DNA of 64,000 nucleotides from Episyrphus balteatus (GCF_945859705.1 NC_079135.1:17610501-17674500), one strand, 5' to 3'; shown: positions 45,702 to 59,303, counted from the first letter of the stretch. Notes: a model not told the origin generated them from the letters alone. Program-made: numbers and translations.

Positions 45702-46152
45702 CCTTGTCGCCGTAAAGCAAAATTGTTTAAAGTCACAAAAAGAAAATTTTACAGGGCACGATTTTTAAGTTTCAAATTGGTTTAAAGCGACAACTCGTTT
45801 GCCATTCAAGTTATGTTTTTTATAAAGTTTGTTCTTTTCTCTTGAATAAAATATACAAGTTTACCTCATTAGTAAGTGCATACTATTTTTAAAATTTTTT
45901 AAAAATAAAAACCCAAAATTGGACATAGAACAAAAAGTGGACTTAGAACAAAATATATACTCGGGCTCATTTTCAAAAGGCTTTTATTGTTCTATGTCCC
46001 ATTAAATTATATTATCTGCGGAATGAAATTTTTTTTGACAAAAACGGTTTTCAAATTCGGAAAGAGCACCCCCAAATTAGTAAAACTGCATCATTAACTC
46101 ATTTTCGGTAAAAAGTGGATTTAGAACAATTTTGCTTTACGCCGACGACTTG
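45702..46152. mobile_element. Palindromic AT-rich element, about 450 bp
   Basis: The left end TTGTCGCCGTAAAGCAAAAT is mirrored by ATTTTGCTTTACGCCGACGA at the right. Internal TTAGAACAA/TTGTTCTA motifs are also mirrored. The middle (GGACTTAGAACAAAATATAT, TTGTTCTATGTCC) resembles the GTTCTA-rich elements at 49.2-49.6 and 61.9-62.6 kb. No coding. Confidence 0.65.
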
Positions 46153-49100
46153 TAGCACAATTTCTAAACTAAATAAAAGTATCTCGTAAAATATTTGCAA
46201 ACATAAGAAAATTTTCACGTCACGTCACGTACAGAAAAATGAGGTTGTTTTATGCTTTGCCTTTCATAGCGTTATGTTCTTCATTATGATCGATCATAAA
46301 GCAACTATATAGATACCAGTTTAAAAAATCAGTTTGTTGGAAACTGCTCAATACAACAATTTCAACTCAAAAATATTAATATTAAAAATATTACATATTG
46401 CAAAGGTAAACTTAGGTTGAATATTTCGTTATTTAAGTCATAAATGTAATGTTTGCCTATCGATTAACCAATCTACATATTTCAATACCGTAAAAAATCA
46501 ATCAAAGGACGGAAACTTCTTTTGAAACAAGTTCACCCACATTCCATTCAACACATAAATCAATTTCCGTTCATTAATTAATTCAACAAAAATGTTCAAA
46601 ATTTACCTATACCTACCTATGTATTTTTTTTAAGGTAGTCAAATTGACTTCCGTTTCACAAAAATTATGTGTTAAATGTCATAATTAAAGGTGTTAACAA
46701 GGACTCAAAAAAAATTAAATTTTTTATATCTCCATTCAATTCTATACATACAAGACTCATAAAGCCTACAATTATTAGGTAGATAGATACCGTTTATTGC
46801 GTTTGTTGCTTTTTTTTAAAAATCAACCCACTCATTTTTAAAAGTAATTTCTTGCTGACAAGATTTATAGTCTTTGCTAAAATTTGCCGTTACTATTAAC
46901 CAAACTCTTTACCCAAAGATAGATACTAATTTATCACCACCGCTATATAACCATAAGTTAGAACTGTAAAATTCTGCACAGAAATCCCGCAATGACATAA
47001 TTACCCAACAAATTCCATTTAAACAAAAAATAACAACAAAAAGAAAAAATAGTCGTGAATGACTTTGCGTGAGTGCCTCCTACATGCGAACACGCATTGC
47101 ATCCATAATCGGTCAAAGCAATTATAAGCCAAACTTTTTAAACTAAACAACAACAACAACTCAACCTCAACTTCAACTCATTGCCAGTTAAATAATGTAC
47201 ATGACTTGAAAAATTATATATTTTATGAATTTAGGTACGCAGGTATGAGTCGCGACTTGAGAGGTACACCTTCGAACTTTTGGTTCATGAGTTCCAAATC
47301 TCTGTTAGAAGCCGACATTTACAACGAAGACCGTCGTAAAAATAGTTTCGAAATATAATAATTCTTCACCGGACACTCACTAAATCATGGTTACAGTCTT
47401 TTTTCTTAAATATTTTATAAATTTTACCATTGTAATTATAACTTTAACCAATAACCACTAAACCACCACACGTCTTGTAAAAGCGTAGGTTTGCTGAAGC
47501 TGTTAACCGCCACCTGAGCCAACTTGAAGCTGCTGCCAGCAATCTCCAATCATCCAGTTCCAGTTTTGACCACATTTGGCTTTCATGAATGAATAAACGA
47601 TTCCAATGAATGAATGAATGAATGAAAAAAGAAGAAGAAGAAAAAAAAAAAGATACAATTTTTTTTTTTATAATTTTCTTGTAAAAATATCGAGAAAAAA
47701 ATAAACAACTTACAAGATACAAAGACAAGATTGCTTATCTATGGTGACATTAAAACGAGTGATATATGATAATGGGTTGCGTGCAGCTTGCTTTTTCGAA
47801 ACACTTTTTTTTTGAGCATTTTCGTTGTTGTTATTGAGTTGAGGGATGCGTATAATGTGTGTGAGATATTTTTATCGAAAAAAAAAAAAAAATACTTCTA
47901 TATGCCGCGTTGTATATTTGTTTGTTATTTTTTTTTAACACTTTTAAGAAATTCAAGTCAATTAGATGCTGATTGTTGAGATATACCCTTTTTTTTTTAC
48001 TATAGTCACCATATTGTAGTTTGTTAATTTGATGGCGTTGAGTGTGAAAATTTGAATATCTTCATCACCATATTCAAAACGGCGGCAAAATGAAGGGTTC
48101 TCTATTTTCATTGTTCAAACTTTATTGAGTAATTTTTATATAGAAAACTTTACAAATTTCTAAGAAAATTTAGTAGGGAAGTTATAAATATTGGTTAACT
48201 CCTACGAAAATAATTTGATAAGCATAATACCGACCGAAGTCAAACAATATTGTTTATTTATTGAATTTTTTTTTATATTGTGCAAATGTAATAAAAATGA
48301 CCAGCATCGGAGTTTTTTTTTTTTTTTATTTGGAAAAAAGAAATTATTAATTCATTATTTCCGGTTCTTTGTAAAAATAAGAAAGTCAATAAAATTTATG
48401 AGAGCTTCTAAGTTAACCGGAACAGATGTTCAAAAACAGTGGTGTCGATGAGCTTAAGTTAAATGGTTTTTTACTAGATTCTTATGTGCGATGTAGTTGT
48501 TTTTTTTTTAATAGTTTATTTAATGCACCTGAAGAAAAAAAAATATGTGTGGAAAGGGTTTTTATAAATTTACAATTTATGAAATGTTTGTTAGAAAATT
48601 GAAACTTAGGATAAGTGCTAAAACCAAAAAGTGATATCCAGTTGGCATTTTTGAAAACTAGATATGGTTTTAAAATTCTTGTGAAATAATTCTGCAAAAA
48701 AAAAAAATTGCTCACTAGAATTATTTTTATTTGCATTTTGTAAAAATTCTAGAATTATGTAAATGAGAAAAACTGTAAAATCAATTTTTTTAAATACACA
48801 TTAAAAAGAGCGATTGTAAAAATTTAAAACTGTTACAGAGGTTGTTCTTTTAGTTTTATAATGTTGTAATTTTTTTTATTATTTTTATTTATGTTATTAA
48901 AGAAAATTAAAAAATGATTTTTCGAAAAAGAATTTTAAAATACCTTCTTACATATATATTTTTATATACATATCTATACAAAAATTGACTTTTTTGAAAA
49001 TTTTAAGATTGCACTTTCTTCGAATCGGGTATGGTCATTTAGAAAAAGTCGGAATTCAAGAAAACGGTCTTACGTTAAATGGTTAATTTACTTTTATTTC

Positions 49101-49230
49101 AAAAGTGGGACCATCTTTGACAAAGCCCTTAGATTCGTACGTGTGATATTTGTAGGTCCAAAGGGTAATTTGTAATTAAATTTTAAATAAAATTTTAAAA
49201 AATCATTTTTTGGAATTTTTTAAATACATA
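46152..49230. other. AT-rich non-coding DNA
   Basis: 46.97-47.78 kb is the least AT-rich part, with a (TGAA)n run at 47604-47624. Numerous A and T runs lie between 47.6 and 48.8 kb. No gene or RNA was recognised. Confidence 0.45.
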
Positions 49231-49620
49231 TCGTCGGCCCAGAATTACAAGGTTCTAAGAGCCATTTTTACAAAAAATTAGTTATGGGTATTGATGGATT
49301 CGTATTTTCAAGCGCTATCCAATGAGCGTATTGGCTTGTACCATAATTTACCCTATAGAGCGAAAAATGCAAAAAACTATGGTTCTATCAACCAAAATGT
49401 AGTAATTTTAAGAATTATAAGGTTCTATGTAGCAAAATTGGCTGATAGAACTTTGTTATTCCCTTTTTAGTGAGTAAAAAATGTACCCATAATATTATTG
49501 ACATAGAACTTTGTGTTTCTTATTTTTGTACATAATATAGAACCTTCTAATTGTTATCAAATTATCGAAAACAAAACAAATTTCTATGGGAGGGTTCTAT
49601 GTTGTTAGGTTAATTATTCT
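49230..49620. repeat. GTTCTA-rich segment
   Basis: Repeated ACAAGGTTCTA, ATAGAACTTTG and TAGAACCTTCTA motifs in both orientations resemble the palindromic element at 61.9-62.6 kb. It has no clear ends, so it is probably an old or partial copy. Confidence 0.5.
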
Positions 49621-49890
49621 GTATTGCAAAATCTTTAGTTAATAAAATAATAAAATTAATATCATTTTTTTAATGTTTAACAACTCCAATTTACACAGAG
49701 CCTTACCCAGATGTTTTTCAAGACTTTGACCTCGAAACATCTTTTAGCTATTAGAGTTATATTATTTTAAAATTAAATTCAAGTATAATTTTTTTTTTTT
49801 AAAGAATTTTTTATTTTAAAGAATTTATGTACGTAATTTTATACATAAAGTACCTTAAAAAATACTGCACTATGTACTGCATACATACAT

Positions 49891-50872
49891 TAGACTGGGC
49901 CAAAAAAATAAAATATTTTTTTTTTTGAAAGTTACTTCGAAAATCTTGTTCAGGATGATGAAAAAAAAATTTGGTGAAAATTTGAGCCGTTAAAAAAAAT
50001 TTTAAGAGGTCTATCATCGGTGTTTTTTATTTTTATACATGATATGATGTTTTACAACAGAACTGCTAGACGATCAAAGTAAAAAAAAATTCTGTTCATT
50101 TTTTCTTATATAAAATTAAATTTCCTACAAAAAAGATCTTATTGAAAATTTTCGTCAGACGAGCCGTATTCGAGTAATTAAGCTTTTTAAATCGAAGTGT
50201 TTTTTCAATTTGACTGTTTCACTTTGGAATTTTGTGATGAGCAAATAAGTGAATAGAAAAATAAAACCTCGACAGATTCTTATAGAAAATTTAATTCTCT
50301 ACAAAAAGGGTTCCTAGTAATTTTCCCTAAATTGAGTTTTGAAGAAGTTATTCACGATTTAAATCGAGAAAAAAATTAAAAAATCAATTTTCAATTTCAA
50401 AATTTTCTAATTCACTGAAAATTCAATATTTTATACAAATTAGCAAGATGTTTTCTTGTAGGGAATTAAACGTTCTATAAAAAGTTCCTTGGCAGCAAAT
50501 TAATTGCTTTAACCGTTAAGAAGATATTCGTATCAAAACCAATGAACACTGATTTCAATAGTTTTCTTATGACAAGTATGCATTTGCGATTTGAACGAGC
50601 TCGTCTGACGAAAATTTTCAATAAGATCTTTTTTGTAGGAAATTTAATTTTATATAAGAAAAAATGAACAGAAATTTTTTTTACTTTGATCGTCTAGCAG
50701 TTCTGTTGTAAAACATCATATCATGTATAAAAATAAAAAACACCGATGATAGACCTCTTAAAATTTTTTTTAACGGCTCAAATTTTCACCAAATTTTATT
50801 TTCATCATCCTGAACAAGATTTTCGAAGTAACTTTCAAAAAAAAAAATATTTTATTTTTTTGGCCCAGTCTA
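49891..50872. mobile_element. hAT-type fold-back MITE, 982 bp
   Basis: A perfect 8-bp duplication ACATACAT (49883-49890 and 50873-50880) flanks TAGACTGGGCCAAAAAAATA...TATTTTTTTGGCCCAGTCTA-type ends. The arms match almost perfectly for about 275 bases: CGAAAATCTTGTTCAGGATG, TCTATCATCGGTGTTTTTTA, ACAACAGAACTGCTAGACGA and CTTATTGAAAATTTTCGTCA, each with its complement in the right arm. The central part is less symmetrical. There is no transposase. The arms' high identity indicates a fairly recent insertion or gene conversion. Confidence 0.93.
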
Positions 50873-50880
50873 ACATACAT

Positions 50881-53180
50881 ATTACGTAAATACTACAATA
50901 TGTTGTTTTTTTTTACCTAAAACTATGTTAAAATCAAGTTTTTATTTGATTTTCATTTAAAACCGATTTCTTCTGCTTTAATAATAGTTTTATATCATAG
51001 AATTTTGTGAAAAAAATTAAAATTGATACTTAACATCTACTTAATATCTAAAAAAAATAAACATAAAACTCGTTCTTCAAAAGAAAACAACAACAAATCT
51101 AAATAATTAGGCTCCTTTTATTTTTTTCATGAAAAATTTTAAAAGACAATATTGAAAAAAAGTTTGGTATTATTTCATTTTGTAGCAACTATTAATTCCA
51201 CCTTATATAAAAAAAATTTAAAAATGCAAAAACACAGAAAATTCTAATCAGTAACGAGCGATTTGATTTTGTCATTGTTTTCTTACTTTATTAAAATGTA
51301 ACTGACTTTTTTCGAAAAATTTAAATCTTAGTTAGCCTGCTACTTTAAAATCCAATTTTTGTTGAAAAATTTGCTTCAAAATATACCTACCTGCCTACAT
51401 AAAATCTCACTTGTTTTGTTCATTCGTTAGTTGCTTTCATGAGAACAGTGCTTAAATTTCTAAAAACATTATTCACAAAATATTTTCAAAAATTCTTTGC
51501 ATGTGACCAAAAAATAAATAAATAAATAAACTCAAATACTGTCACTTTTCTGTTTTGTCAATATATCTTCGTAACAGACAAAAATATGCTGGTCCAAATC
51601 GGAAATATATAATAAAGGTTGATCTTAATAGTTCCAAGAATTAAATACAAAACCGTGGGAACATTGTAACAAGGGGATTTCAACAGCGTTAAAAACCTTA
51701 AAGATTTATTTCTTCGCAAACATTTTTGAAGCGGGGGTTGACTGTAAAATATTCACGAATACTTACTTAATTTTAATATTAAATTTTGATTAAATCATGA
51801 TAAAAACAGTGAAATAAATTTTCTTTTCAAAATGTCTACATCATCACCATTTTTAAAGAAAGATTTTAATTAAGAAAAAAATAGATTTAACAAAAGAATA
51901 AAATCCTCTGTTTTATCAAAATGAAACTTAATTGAAAACACCCTCATAATAAAAATTATTTTTGCTATAATAAATACTTTGATTCTTATCTGCATAGTTT
52001 GTATTATTTTGAAACAAAAATAAAAGTTCAAGATAAAGTCAGTATAAATATCTCACGTTTTTAATAAAAATCAATTAGATTGCCACGCGACTGCTTCTCA
52101 AATTGTTATTTACCGCTTCCACAACCATATGCCAAGTGACATAAATCTAACTTAATTTTCCCAAAAAATTAACTTCTGACATTTATTGGTTTCTGAACAA
52201 TAAAAGCCTTGAACTCTTATTTGTCAATAAAATGCAATAAAACTTCAAAATACGAATAAATAATACAAAAAAAAAACAACCTTCCCGACTGCATATTGCA
52301 CACATAAATATTTTATGATCCCTACCTTTTTTTGATGATGTGTATCTTCCGACTTTTTAATATTCCACAAAAAGAGATACAATGTATTTCTACCTATATT
52401 ACATTTTCTAAGGGCACTAACTCTAATTTCTTGACTAATCATCCCCTTTTTTCAGAATTAAACAAAAACAACCTTTATTTTGAGTGCATTCAACCACTAA
52501 GCGGGTGCATTCTCATTCTTCTTTTTTTTAACTATGTGGTAGGTCGAGTGTGTAATTTTATGCAACCTAACGCGCATCCAGAGAAGTTGATTTATATGCT
52601 GGCAGGGAGCAGCAAAAATCGTTGAAACTTATATCCCCTATGCACGTTTAGAGGGGTTTTTGTTTATAGTGTTCAAACATATCCTGGCTGTTGTCTTTAG
52701 TAAAAACAGAAGGATAGGGATGGATAAAGTTACAATAACCTATCCCACCATGTCTGATGCTTGTCCTTTTTTTTTTATTTTAAATGATATATCTGTTTAC
52801 TTTTATTTTGTTTTTCCATTTTTGGTAGGATATTGTATTTTTGCAATTCATTCACGTCCTTAAACAAGGATATGGAGGACCTACCCATCTCATGAATATT
52901 TTATAGGGGTTTCATTAAGAAGTATTGTGTGAAGAAAAAACAAAACTTTCTTGAATGAAATTTAAAGGAATTTGGCAGAGAAAAAATGAATAATAATCAA
53001 TTAGAAAAAATTGGGATTAAAATTGATTAATAAAAGTAGTTTTCAAAAGTATGTAATTTCTATAAAAATGAAAAATTGTTCAAGATTTGTAATAGATTAC
53101 AAAAAAAAAAAAAAATCACGTGTGTAATTCACACGTGGTAGATTTGAAACCTTAAAAAAACATTTTTCTTGAAAAAAAAA
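50881..53180. other. AT-rich non-coding DNA
   Basis: No repeats or genes recognised. 52.5-52.9 kb is less AT-rich. At 53117-53138 a CACGTGTG..CACACGTG inverted repeat stands next to a poly-A run. Confidence 0.45.
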
Positions 53181-53189
53181 CCCGAAAAA

Positions 53190-53660
53190 ATCTAGGTATT
53201 TATTTTAATTTAATCACTTTTAAATCCTTTTTTTTATATGAAAACAATTTTATATCATATGAGAGCATATAATTTAAGCTTTAAATGTTTTCTTCTGTCT
53301 GACTTCTATAAAAATAGCTAGAATTTTTTGAAGCCAATCATTTTTCATCCAAAAAGCAAGAAAATTTATTTTTTTTTTCTTCCATTACCTTAAAGTCGAT
53401 TATTTTATATGACAACCTAAAATAAATTTTATGCCATCTGAAGACTTATTATTTAAGCTTTAATATAATGTTTCAATCATATTTGTACGACTTCCAGAAA
53501 AAAAGTTACAATTTTTTAAAGCTAACGCTGTAGAAATTTCAAACTGAGATTAATTTTTTTACTTTAAGATTGTGTCACTTATAGAGAACGTACCGTTATG
53601 TGTGATATATCAAATGAAAGGTAATATTATCAGCAATCAATTTGTATGTGCTTTAGATCA
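53190..53660. repeat. Degenerate ~180-bp direct repeat
   Basis: TTTATATGAAAACAATTTTATATCATATGA..AATTTAAGCTTTAA (about 53234-53285) is repeated as TTTATATGACAACC..ATTTTATGCCATCTGA..ATTTAAGCTTTAA (about 53404-53462). Each is followed by a GACTTC..AAAA..AATTTTTT.AAGC block. A third, weaker unit may follow at 53578-53660. Confidence 0.6.
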
Positions 53661-55410
53661 AAAGATAAAACGTGTTTTAAAAAAAAAAAAACATCTTTTC
53701 AGCGTTATCTCAGGATTGTGAATATATGCGAAATTAATTGAAAAATTTCATTCATCTATCTATTAATACAAAAAAGATATAATCAATTAATTTTTGCTGT
53801 CCTTTTTTCGTTTCATCTTATTTAAAATCACTACGATACTAAAGAAGTTTTCACTTTAAAATTTTCCCAATTTCTTAAAACAAACATTTTCATTTTTACT
53901 ACGAAAATCCAATAAAGATCACTCGTTAAGTTACGTATCTTCTATAGCTTCTTACCGACCCATTCACAACTTTTAAACTAATGACAGAAGCTTGTACTAT
54001 CTCTAAAAATGCATCGTTAAAATAAAAATTAAAAAGATTATTTTTTTATTTATTGATACTCAAAACATTACGCACCAAAGTTAAGGTTAGCGGATTATGC
54101 AAATGCATATAAATTAAATAGAGGCAACGGTCATTGATTAAAAATTGACATAAATCCAAACAAAGAGAAATAATTAAAAAACGACAGCCAAATCAGTTAA
54201 TGTGAAAATGCTATAACATTTCAATAAATTAAATTTTCTTATATAGAAAAAAAAAAAAAAACAATCTAAAAACAAAACTTATACAAAGGTATAACTTCAG
54301 ATTGTTATAAAAGAAAGATATATCAACTTAAAATAAAAAAATAAAATGTAAAACCACGCCTCTGGTCTTGGCTATAGTTTTGTGATTAACATTAAATTTA
54401 CTAGCAAAGCATTTGTTGATTTCTTGAGATAATGCAAAATGCAAATGAATTTTTGTGCATTAATGCAAATGCAAATGCAACTGTCAATATATCTAAATGG
54501 AAGATATGCGATGAACAAACACTAATCTCTTAAATAAGTTCGATAAATCTTTTTTATTTTGACACAATACATATTAATGTTAAAACGATTATACATCAAA
54601 TGCTAATTCATTTAAATTTAATTCTTTACACATATAAAATTAAACAAATGCAATGACACTTAATAATAACTTTTGACATTTTTGTGTTTGGTTTCGTAAT
54701 TTTATTTTTATAGGTTTAACCTTGGTTTAAAATTATACAATTTTCAATCATTATTTTGCAATAATTACATTTTTGCTTCAATGCATGTCATTTTTGTTCA
54801 AGTATTTCGACCATTCACATAGTTTTGGACCCTCTGCTGTTTCCAATGCACTCGAAATGCAATAAAAATATTATGATGGTGGTCTTGCTTAACTTCATTT
54901 TTAATGAACTTTTATTAAGTGCACTTAATTTCATGGTCCATGTTGAGTGTATTTTGATTACATTCAGTTGTAAATTGTGAGGTACTTAACATTTTCATTC
55001 AATTTAGTGATAATTAAATGATATATGGAACCATCATTATGGAGTTTTTGGGTCATCATTTAGTCTGGTTAAAATAGACATTCAATCCAAAAATATCTAA
55101 TTCGCATTGAGCTGAAAATGGGAACAGAGCATTGAAATGTCGATTAAAGTTAACTGTCAAAAGTGTTCATATTTGTATTTCTATATTTTGACAAAAATCA
55201 AAAATAACAGTTTTTTTCGTATTTAACTCTTATAAAAAGCAGTTTTTGAAAAATATTTTAAATTTATTTTATAGTCCAAAGCTTGAAATGTGTTTTTTTC
55301 GTAGCGTTAAGGAGATATATTAGGTTTCAAATTTGAGCTCAATACTAGGTCAACCGAATCTTAAAGGGTTATTTTCATACAAACTACTCTTTTTTTTTTC
55401 AAAAATCATT
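53660..55410. other. AT-rich non-coding DNA
   Basis: No gene, RNA or well-defined element was seen. Repeated AATGCAAATGCAAATG occurs around 54430-54480. Confidence 0.45.
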
Positions 55411-56210
55411 TAAAAATAAAATGCACGACTGGGTCGCACGAACTTGCTCTTAGAGTTAAAGTTGCTTAAATTTTTAAGACTTTTTATATAAAAATTTGGA
55501 AAAAAAAATAAAATTCGTTTTTTAAAAAAATAAAATATAAATCTGAAAGTAAAATTGCCCTCCAAAACAAGCATGCAGTTTTGATTGATATGTTAAGATG
55601 CATTTTTAGAAAAAAAATATTCAAAATCGTAATTTTAATTTTTTGGAAAAAAAGTTTTAAAATAAAGTTGGTATGCCATTTTGTAGAAATCACTAATCAA
55701 CATCTTAAAACAAAATTTCAAACAAATTCAATGTCCTGTTTTCGAAAATTTGATTTTTCAAAAAAAAATTTTCAAATTTTTTTTTTAAATCCAAAAATTA
55801 TTTTTTTCAAAATTTTATTTTTGGCTTATATTAAAATTATATAAATGCTTCTTCACAAAAACTTTCATTGTAATCGAATAAGCGGTTTCGGAGATAATCG
55901 GATTTAAAAAAAAAAAACGGTTCTATGGCAGGTACCGTTAATAATGGTTTTCAAAAAAAAAAAATTTACATTACAAGATAGACCTTAGCTTTAAACTAAC
56001 ATTTGAATTTTTTAAACAAAATCGTTGCAGCCGTTTTCGATGTATTTCAATTTTACTAAAATCGGTCTATGACAAGTACCGTTATTTTTGGTCCAAAAAA
56101 ATTAATTCCAAAAACCCTTCTGGAGAGTTGCCAAATAACGCTACATACCAAGTTTGACATCAATCGGTCCATCCGTTTAGGCTGTAGCTTCGTTTATAGA
56201 CAGACAGACT

Positions 56211-56253
<43 letters not shown>

Positions 56254-56383
56254 GGACTTCCGGGACCCACTTTTTTGGCATTCTCTACCATCGTAATGTC
56301 ATGGAAAAATGTTATCTCATTTTTTTTTTTGTACGAATGCATAACTTGATATATAGTACCTATATCGCAAGTAAAAATGGTAC
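55411..56383. repeat. Dispersed repeat A, copy 2
   Basis: Collinear with copy 1 (9.6-10.56 kb), including both outer landmarks. It differs by indels in A/T runs and by a longer CAGA tract. It lacks the extra left edge seen in copy 1. Non-coding. Confidence 0.85.
56197..56253. repeat. (CAGA)n microsatellite inside repeat A
   Basis: About a dozen CAGA units, interrupted once by ACTG, stand where copy 1 has only four. The minus-strand Ser/Val/Cys/Leu frame through it is a product of the repeat. Confidence 0.93.
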
Positions 56384-56891
56384 GTGCTAGAATTTTTTTG
56401 AAACCAGATTTAGATTCAGGAAATTCAAATTTTTCATAATTTCAAAAAATTTGAAAGAGAAAAAAAAAAGATAAATTTTGCAGACCAGTGTAATTGTTCA
56501 TAGATCAACAACATCACATCAATAAATATTCACACACTTTTATTTATTTTGGAAAAAGATGAAAGATTCGCTAAAAATACCTACTCAAATATTGAATGAT
56601 TTAAAATGTCGATGATATTTTAAATCAAAAGTTTCAACTGCAGTTTCTATAAAGTTCCTTAGGACACAATTTTATAAAACCGAAAAACTAGATCGTCCTA
56701 AACTTTGACTAGCAGCTTCAAAACAAAATTCTCTCAAAAGTATTTTATCGGCTCGGTGTAATAATGGAAAGAATTTTGTATTGGAGTAAATATAAAAATA
56801 AAATATGGCCGCGGAGCAATAGTGTTCTTAAATTTTGGGTTGCCCTTTTAAGCTTCCTAAAATTGGTACAAAATTGTATGTAGGTTTTGAA
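56384..56891. other. Non-coding spacer
   Basis: Short AT-rich stretch between repeat A and the next MITE. Nothing was recognised, apart from the last eight bases, which are a target duplication. Confidence 0.5.
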
Positions 56892-57188
56892 TAGTGATGG
56901 TAACTATCGAATAAAAACTATCAAACTATCGATAGTTGTAAAATATTCATTCATTCGATAGTTTTAAATCATTCATTTAGTTACTATTTTCATTCGAATA
57001 GTTTTTTCATTCGAATAGTTTTCTAAAACGATAGTTTTTTCATTTGAATAGTTTTTATCCGGTAGTTTATTCGATAGTTTATTTGATAGTTTATTCGATA
57101 GTTTTTGTTCGATAGTTTTATTCGATAGTTCAAATCATTCAGTTACTAACTATTGATAGTTGGAATCATTCGATAGTTCCCATCACTA
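56892..57188. mobile_element. hAT-type MITE made of CGATAGTT repeats
   Basis: A perfect 8-bp duplication GTTTTGAA (56884-56891 and 57189-57196) flanks ends TAGTGATGGTAACTATCGAA and, reading inward from the right, TAGTGATGGGAACTATCGAA. The 297-bp body consists almost entirely of TTCGATAGTTTT-type units in one main orientation, with ATTCATTCAA/CATTCGAATAG variants. No coding. Confidence 0.93.
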
Positions 57189-57344
57189 GTTTTGAACCTT
57201 AGTTTTGAAGCAGATATTTTTCAGCGGTTTGATCTTAGCCTGATTTTTTTTGCGTATTATCGAAATTTTTACTTTTTATCTAAGCTTATTGTATTTCAAA
57301 CTTATTTTTAGCAAGTTCCTTGCGATAGCTTGGCATTCCACTGT

Positions 57345-57855
57345 AAGAAAATTATGTGCAATCAACAACATGGTTTTATGCAAAAACGATCGACTATAAC
57401 AAATTTGCTTACTTCTTTTTTACATAAGTGTTCAAATACGTAGCAAAGTAGACTGGAACTTGACTTAATCTATACAGATTACTCAAAGGCTTTTGACCAA
57501 CTCTCCCAAGAGATTATCAAATTTTAATTAACTATAGGTTTTCCTCTAGACATCGTGAATTGGATTTCTTCATATCTTGAAAATAGGTCTTATCAAGTGA
57601 TATTCAGAGACTGTCTCAAAATCATTAATCGCTAAATAAAGTTGTGCAGTAAGGAAGTCATTTAGGACCACTTCTTTTTATTTTATCTATAAATGATGCC
57701 CCATAAGTGTATGTGAAATTCCCATTTTGGCAAATTTATAAAAATATTGAATCGATAAAAGATCAGAGACTTCTGCAAAAGGACATAAATCATTTTGCTA
57801 TATGGTGTAGTAAGAATAGCTTAGTTCTGAATCCAAAAAGGAGTTTTTAATTGTG
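57345..57855 (+). pseudogene. LINE reverse transcriptase remnant (Jockey-like)
   Basis: Frame-broken fragments in the right order for a non-LTR reverse transcriptase: NQQHGFMQKRSTITNLL; IYTDYSKAFDQL (motif A with its catalytic Asp, near 57468); GFPLDIVNWISSYLENRSYQV; a GPLLFILSINDAP block near 57660; then LQKDINHFAIWCSKNSLVLN near 57775-57830. The FADD catalytic box expected between the last two is missing, apparently through a small deletion, and several stops interrupt the frame. Clade assignment is by resemblance only. Both ends of the element are absent. Confidence 0.87.
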
Positions 57856-59284
57856 ATTAATTAGTTTTTCGACTACTATGTCTACTTAACCTATCCCTGC
57901 CATAAAGAATAAAATTGAACAGTGTATCTGTTGAGAAAACTTTGTTAGAATTTTTTTCAATTTTGACGTGGAACTGTCTTTAGCCTCAACTGATTTTCTT
58001 GAACTTCTTGTGACAAAAAATTATTCAAGGGAAAAATTTCAAATTGGTTCCTTGTATTGATTATTTTTTTTTTTTTATCTATGAAATCTTTGTTCAAAAT
58101 TTCATTCATAAAGGGTCTTCAACCTCGTTGGTAGAAATATGTTCGCACATCTGCACACATGTTAAACAATTAAGCTTCGACAACAAACTTGCAGGCGCAT
58201 TCCACAATTTTGTTTTTTTAACTGAACAAAAAACCTAAACATTTCCTCAAAAAAACTTTTTTTCTTATCTTTTATCACATCCCAAATGCCAAAAATAATA
58301 TACCAATTCAGGTCGCACTCTCTCTTTCGACTTTTTTTTTTTTTAATGTGCGACTCTATCGCTGGTATTTTATTTTGTTTTTTTTTTCTATTAAATGCAT
58401 CTTTAGCCAGAAAACAAAAGTTGAAAACAGTCAGCAGCGGAATATAATAACTGCTGATATTTTGTGTGAGATATGTTTTGTTGAAACTAAAAGTATTTGC
58501 GCGGCAGAGATATTTTCATTTAAGTATCTATCAGATAATAAGCTCAATTGTATATGAAATTTTGCTACAAACTTCATACATTTGTGTGTATAGTGACACT
58601 GCTACAACTGACGTTGTCTATAGATTCATTTTTGTGCATTTAGGAAGCTAAAAAGGTAGATGTACGCGCGTAACAATCAGCAAAGTCGTCATCATCATCG
58701 CGGTTTGTAAAACAGCCAAAACTATTATTATTGGCATGTGTGCAAAAGCTAACGTTTATTATTGTTAAATGTGTGTTTTAACAACTATACAACCGCCGCC
58801 GTTTGTATGTTGTCTGCGGTTCGTCCTTCTGTCGAAAAAGATACAAAATATCTGATATGAATCCAATTCAAAAAAAAAACTAAAAAACTAAAGTTTTTCA
58901 TTTCATTTGAAGCAAAAAAGTTGGCAAAACATTACGCCGCCGCTGGCATACCGCGCACCGATATACCACTGCTGTCAGTAATACCGACGACTACGGCAGC
59001 CAGTCTTTTCTCAAATTCGAATTGGATTCGTTAATTTAATTGGAAACAACTGAATTTCTGGGTGCAATAAAATGTTTTAAAATATCATGTGACATTAGGA
59101 AAATGTTTTACTTGGTTTTCTTACTAAACAGTCCGGACGTTCGTTATTGTTGTTGGGTTTCACTCTTTTGGTCTAACCTACACGCCAGAGCGATCTCAAC
59201 TTTGGCATTATTTTTGCTTTTCATCTCTGTCGTCTACGACAATGACAACGGTTTTGTTGTTGATTTTGTGTATTTTTTTTTATT
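57856..59284. other. Non-coding DNA, partly single-copy-like
   Basis: 58.6-59.28 kb is of balanced composition with CG-containing stretches (for example 58930-58995). It could be host regulatory or exonic sequence. Short frames (59040-59333 and others) have no recognised domain. No gene called. Confidence 0.4.
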
Positions 59285-59303
59285 TGGCGCCCAACGCGGG
59301 GCC
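59285..59303 (+). other. Match to a tRNA-Lys primer-binding site
   Basis: TGGCGCCCAACGCGGGGCC matches the sequence complementary to the 3' end of insect tRNA-Lys as used by gypsy-type elements, with one apparent difference. No LTR partner or gag follows within the window, so it is either a relic of a retroelement 5' end or coincidence. Confidence 0.45.

Noticed and set aside
56160..56342. Frame with SVCLSVCLSV repeat
   Set aside because: Translation of the CAGA microsatellite.
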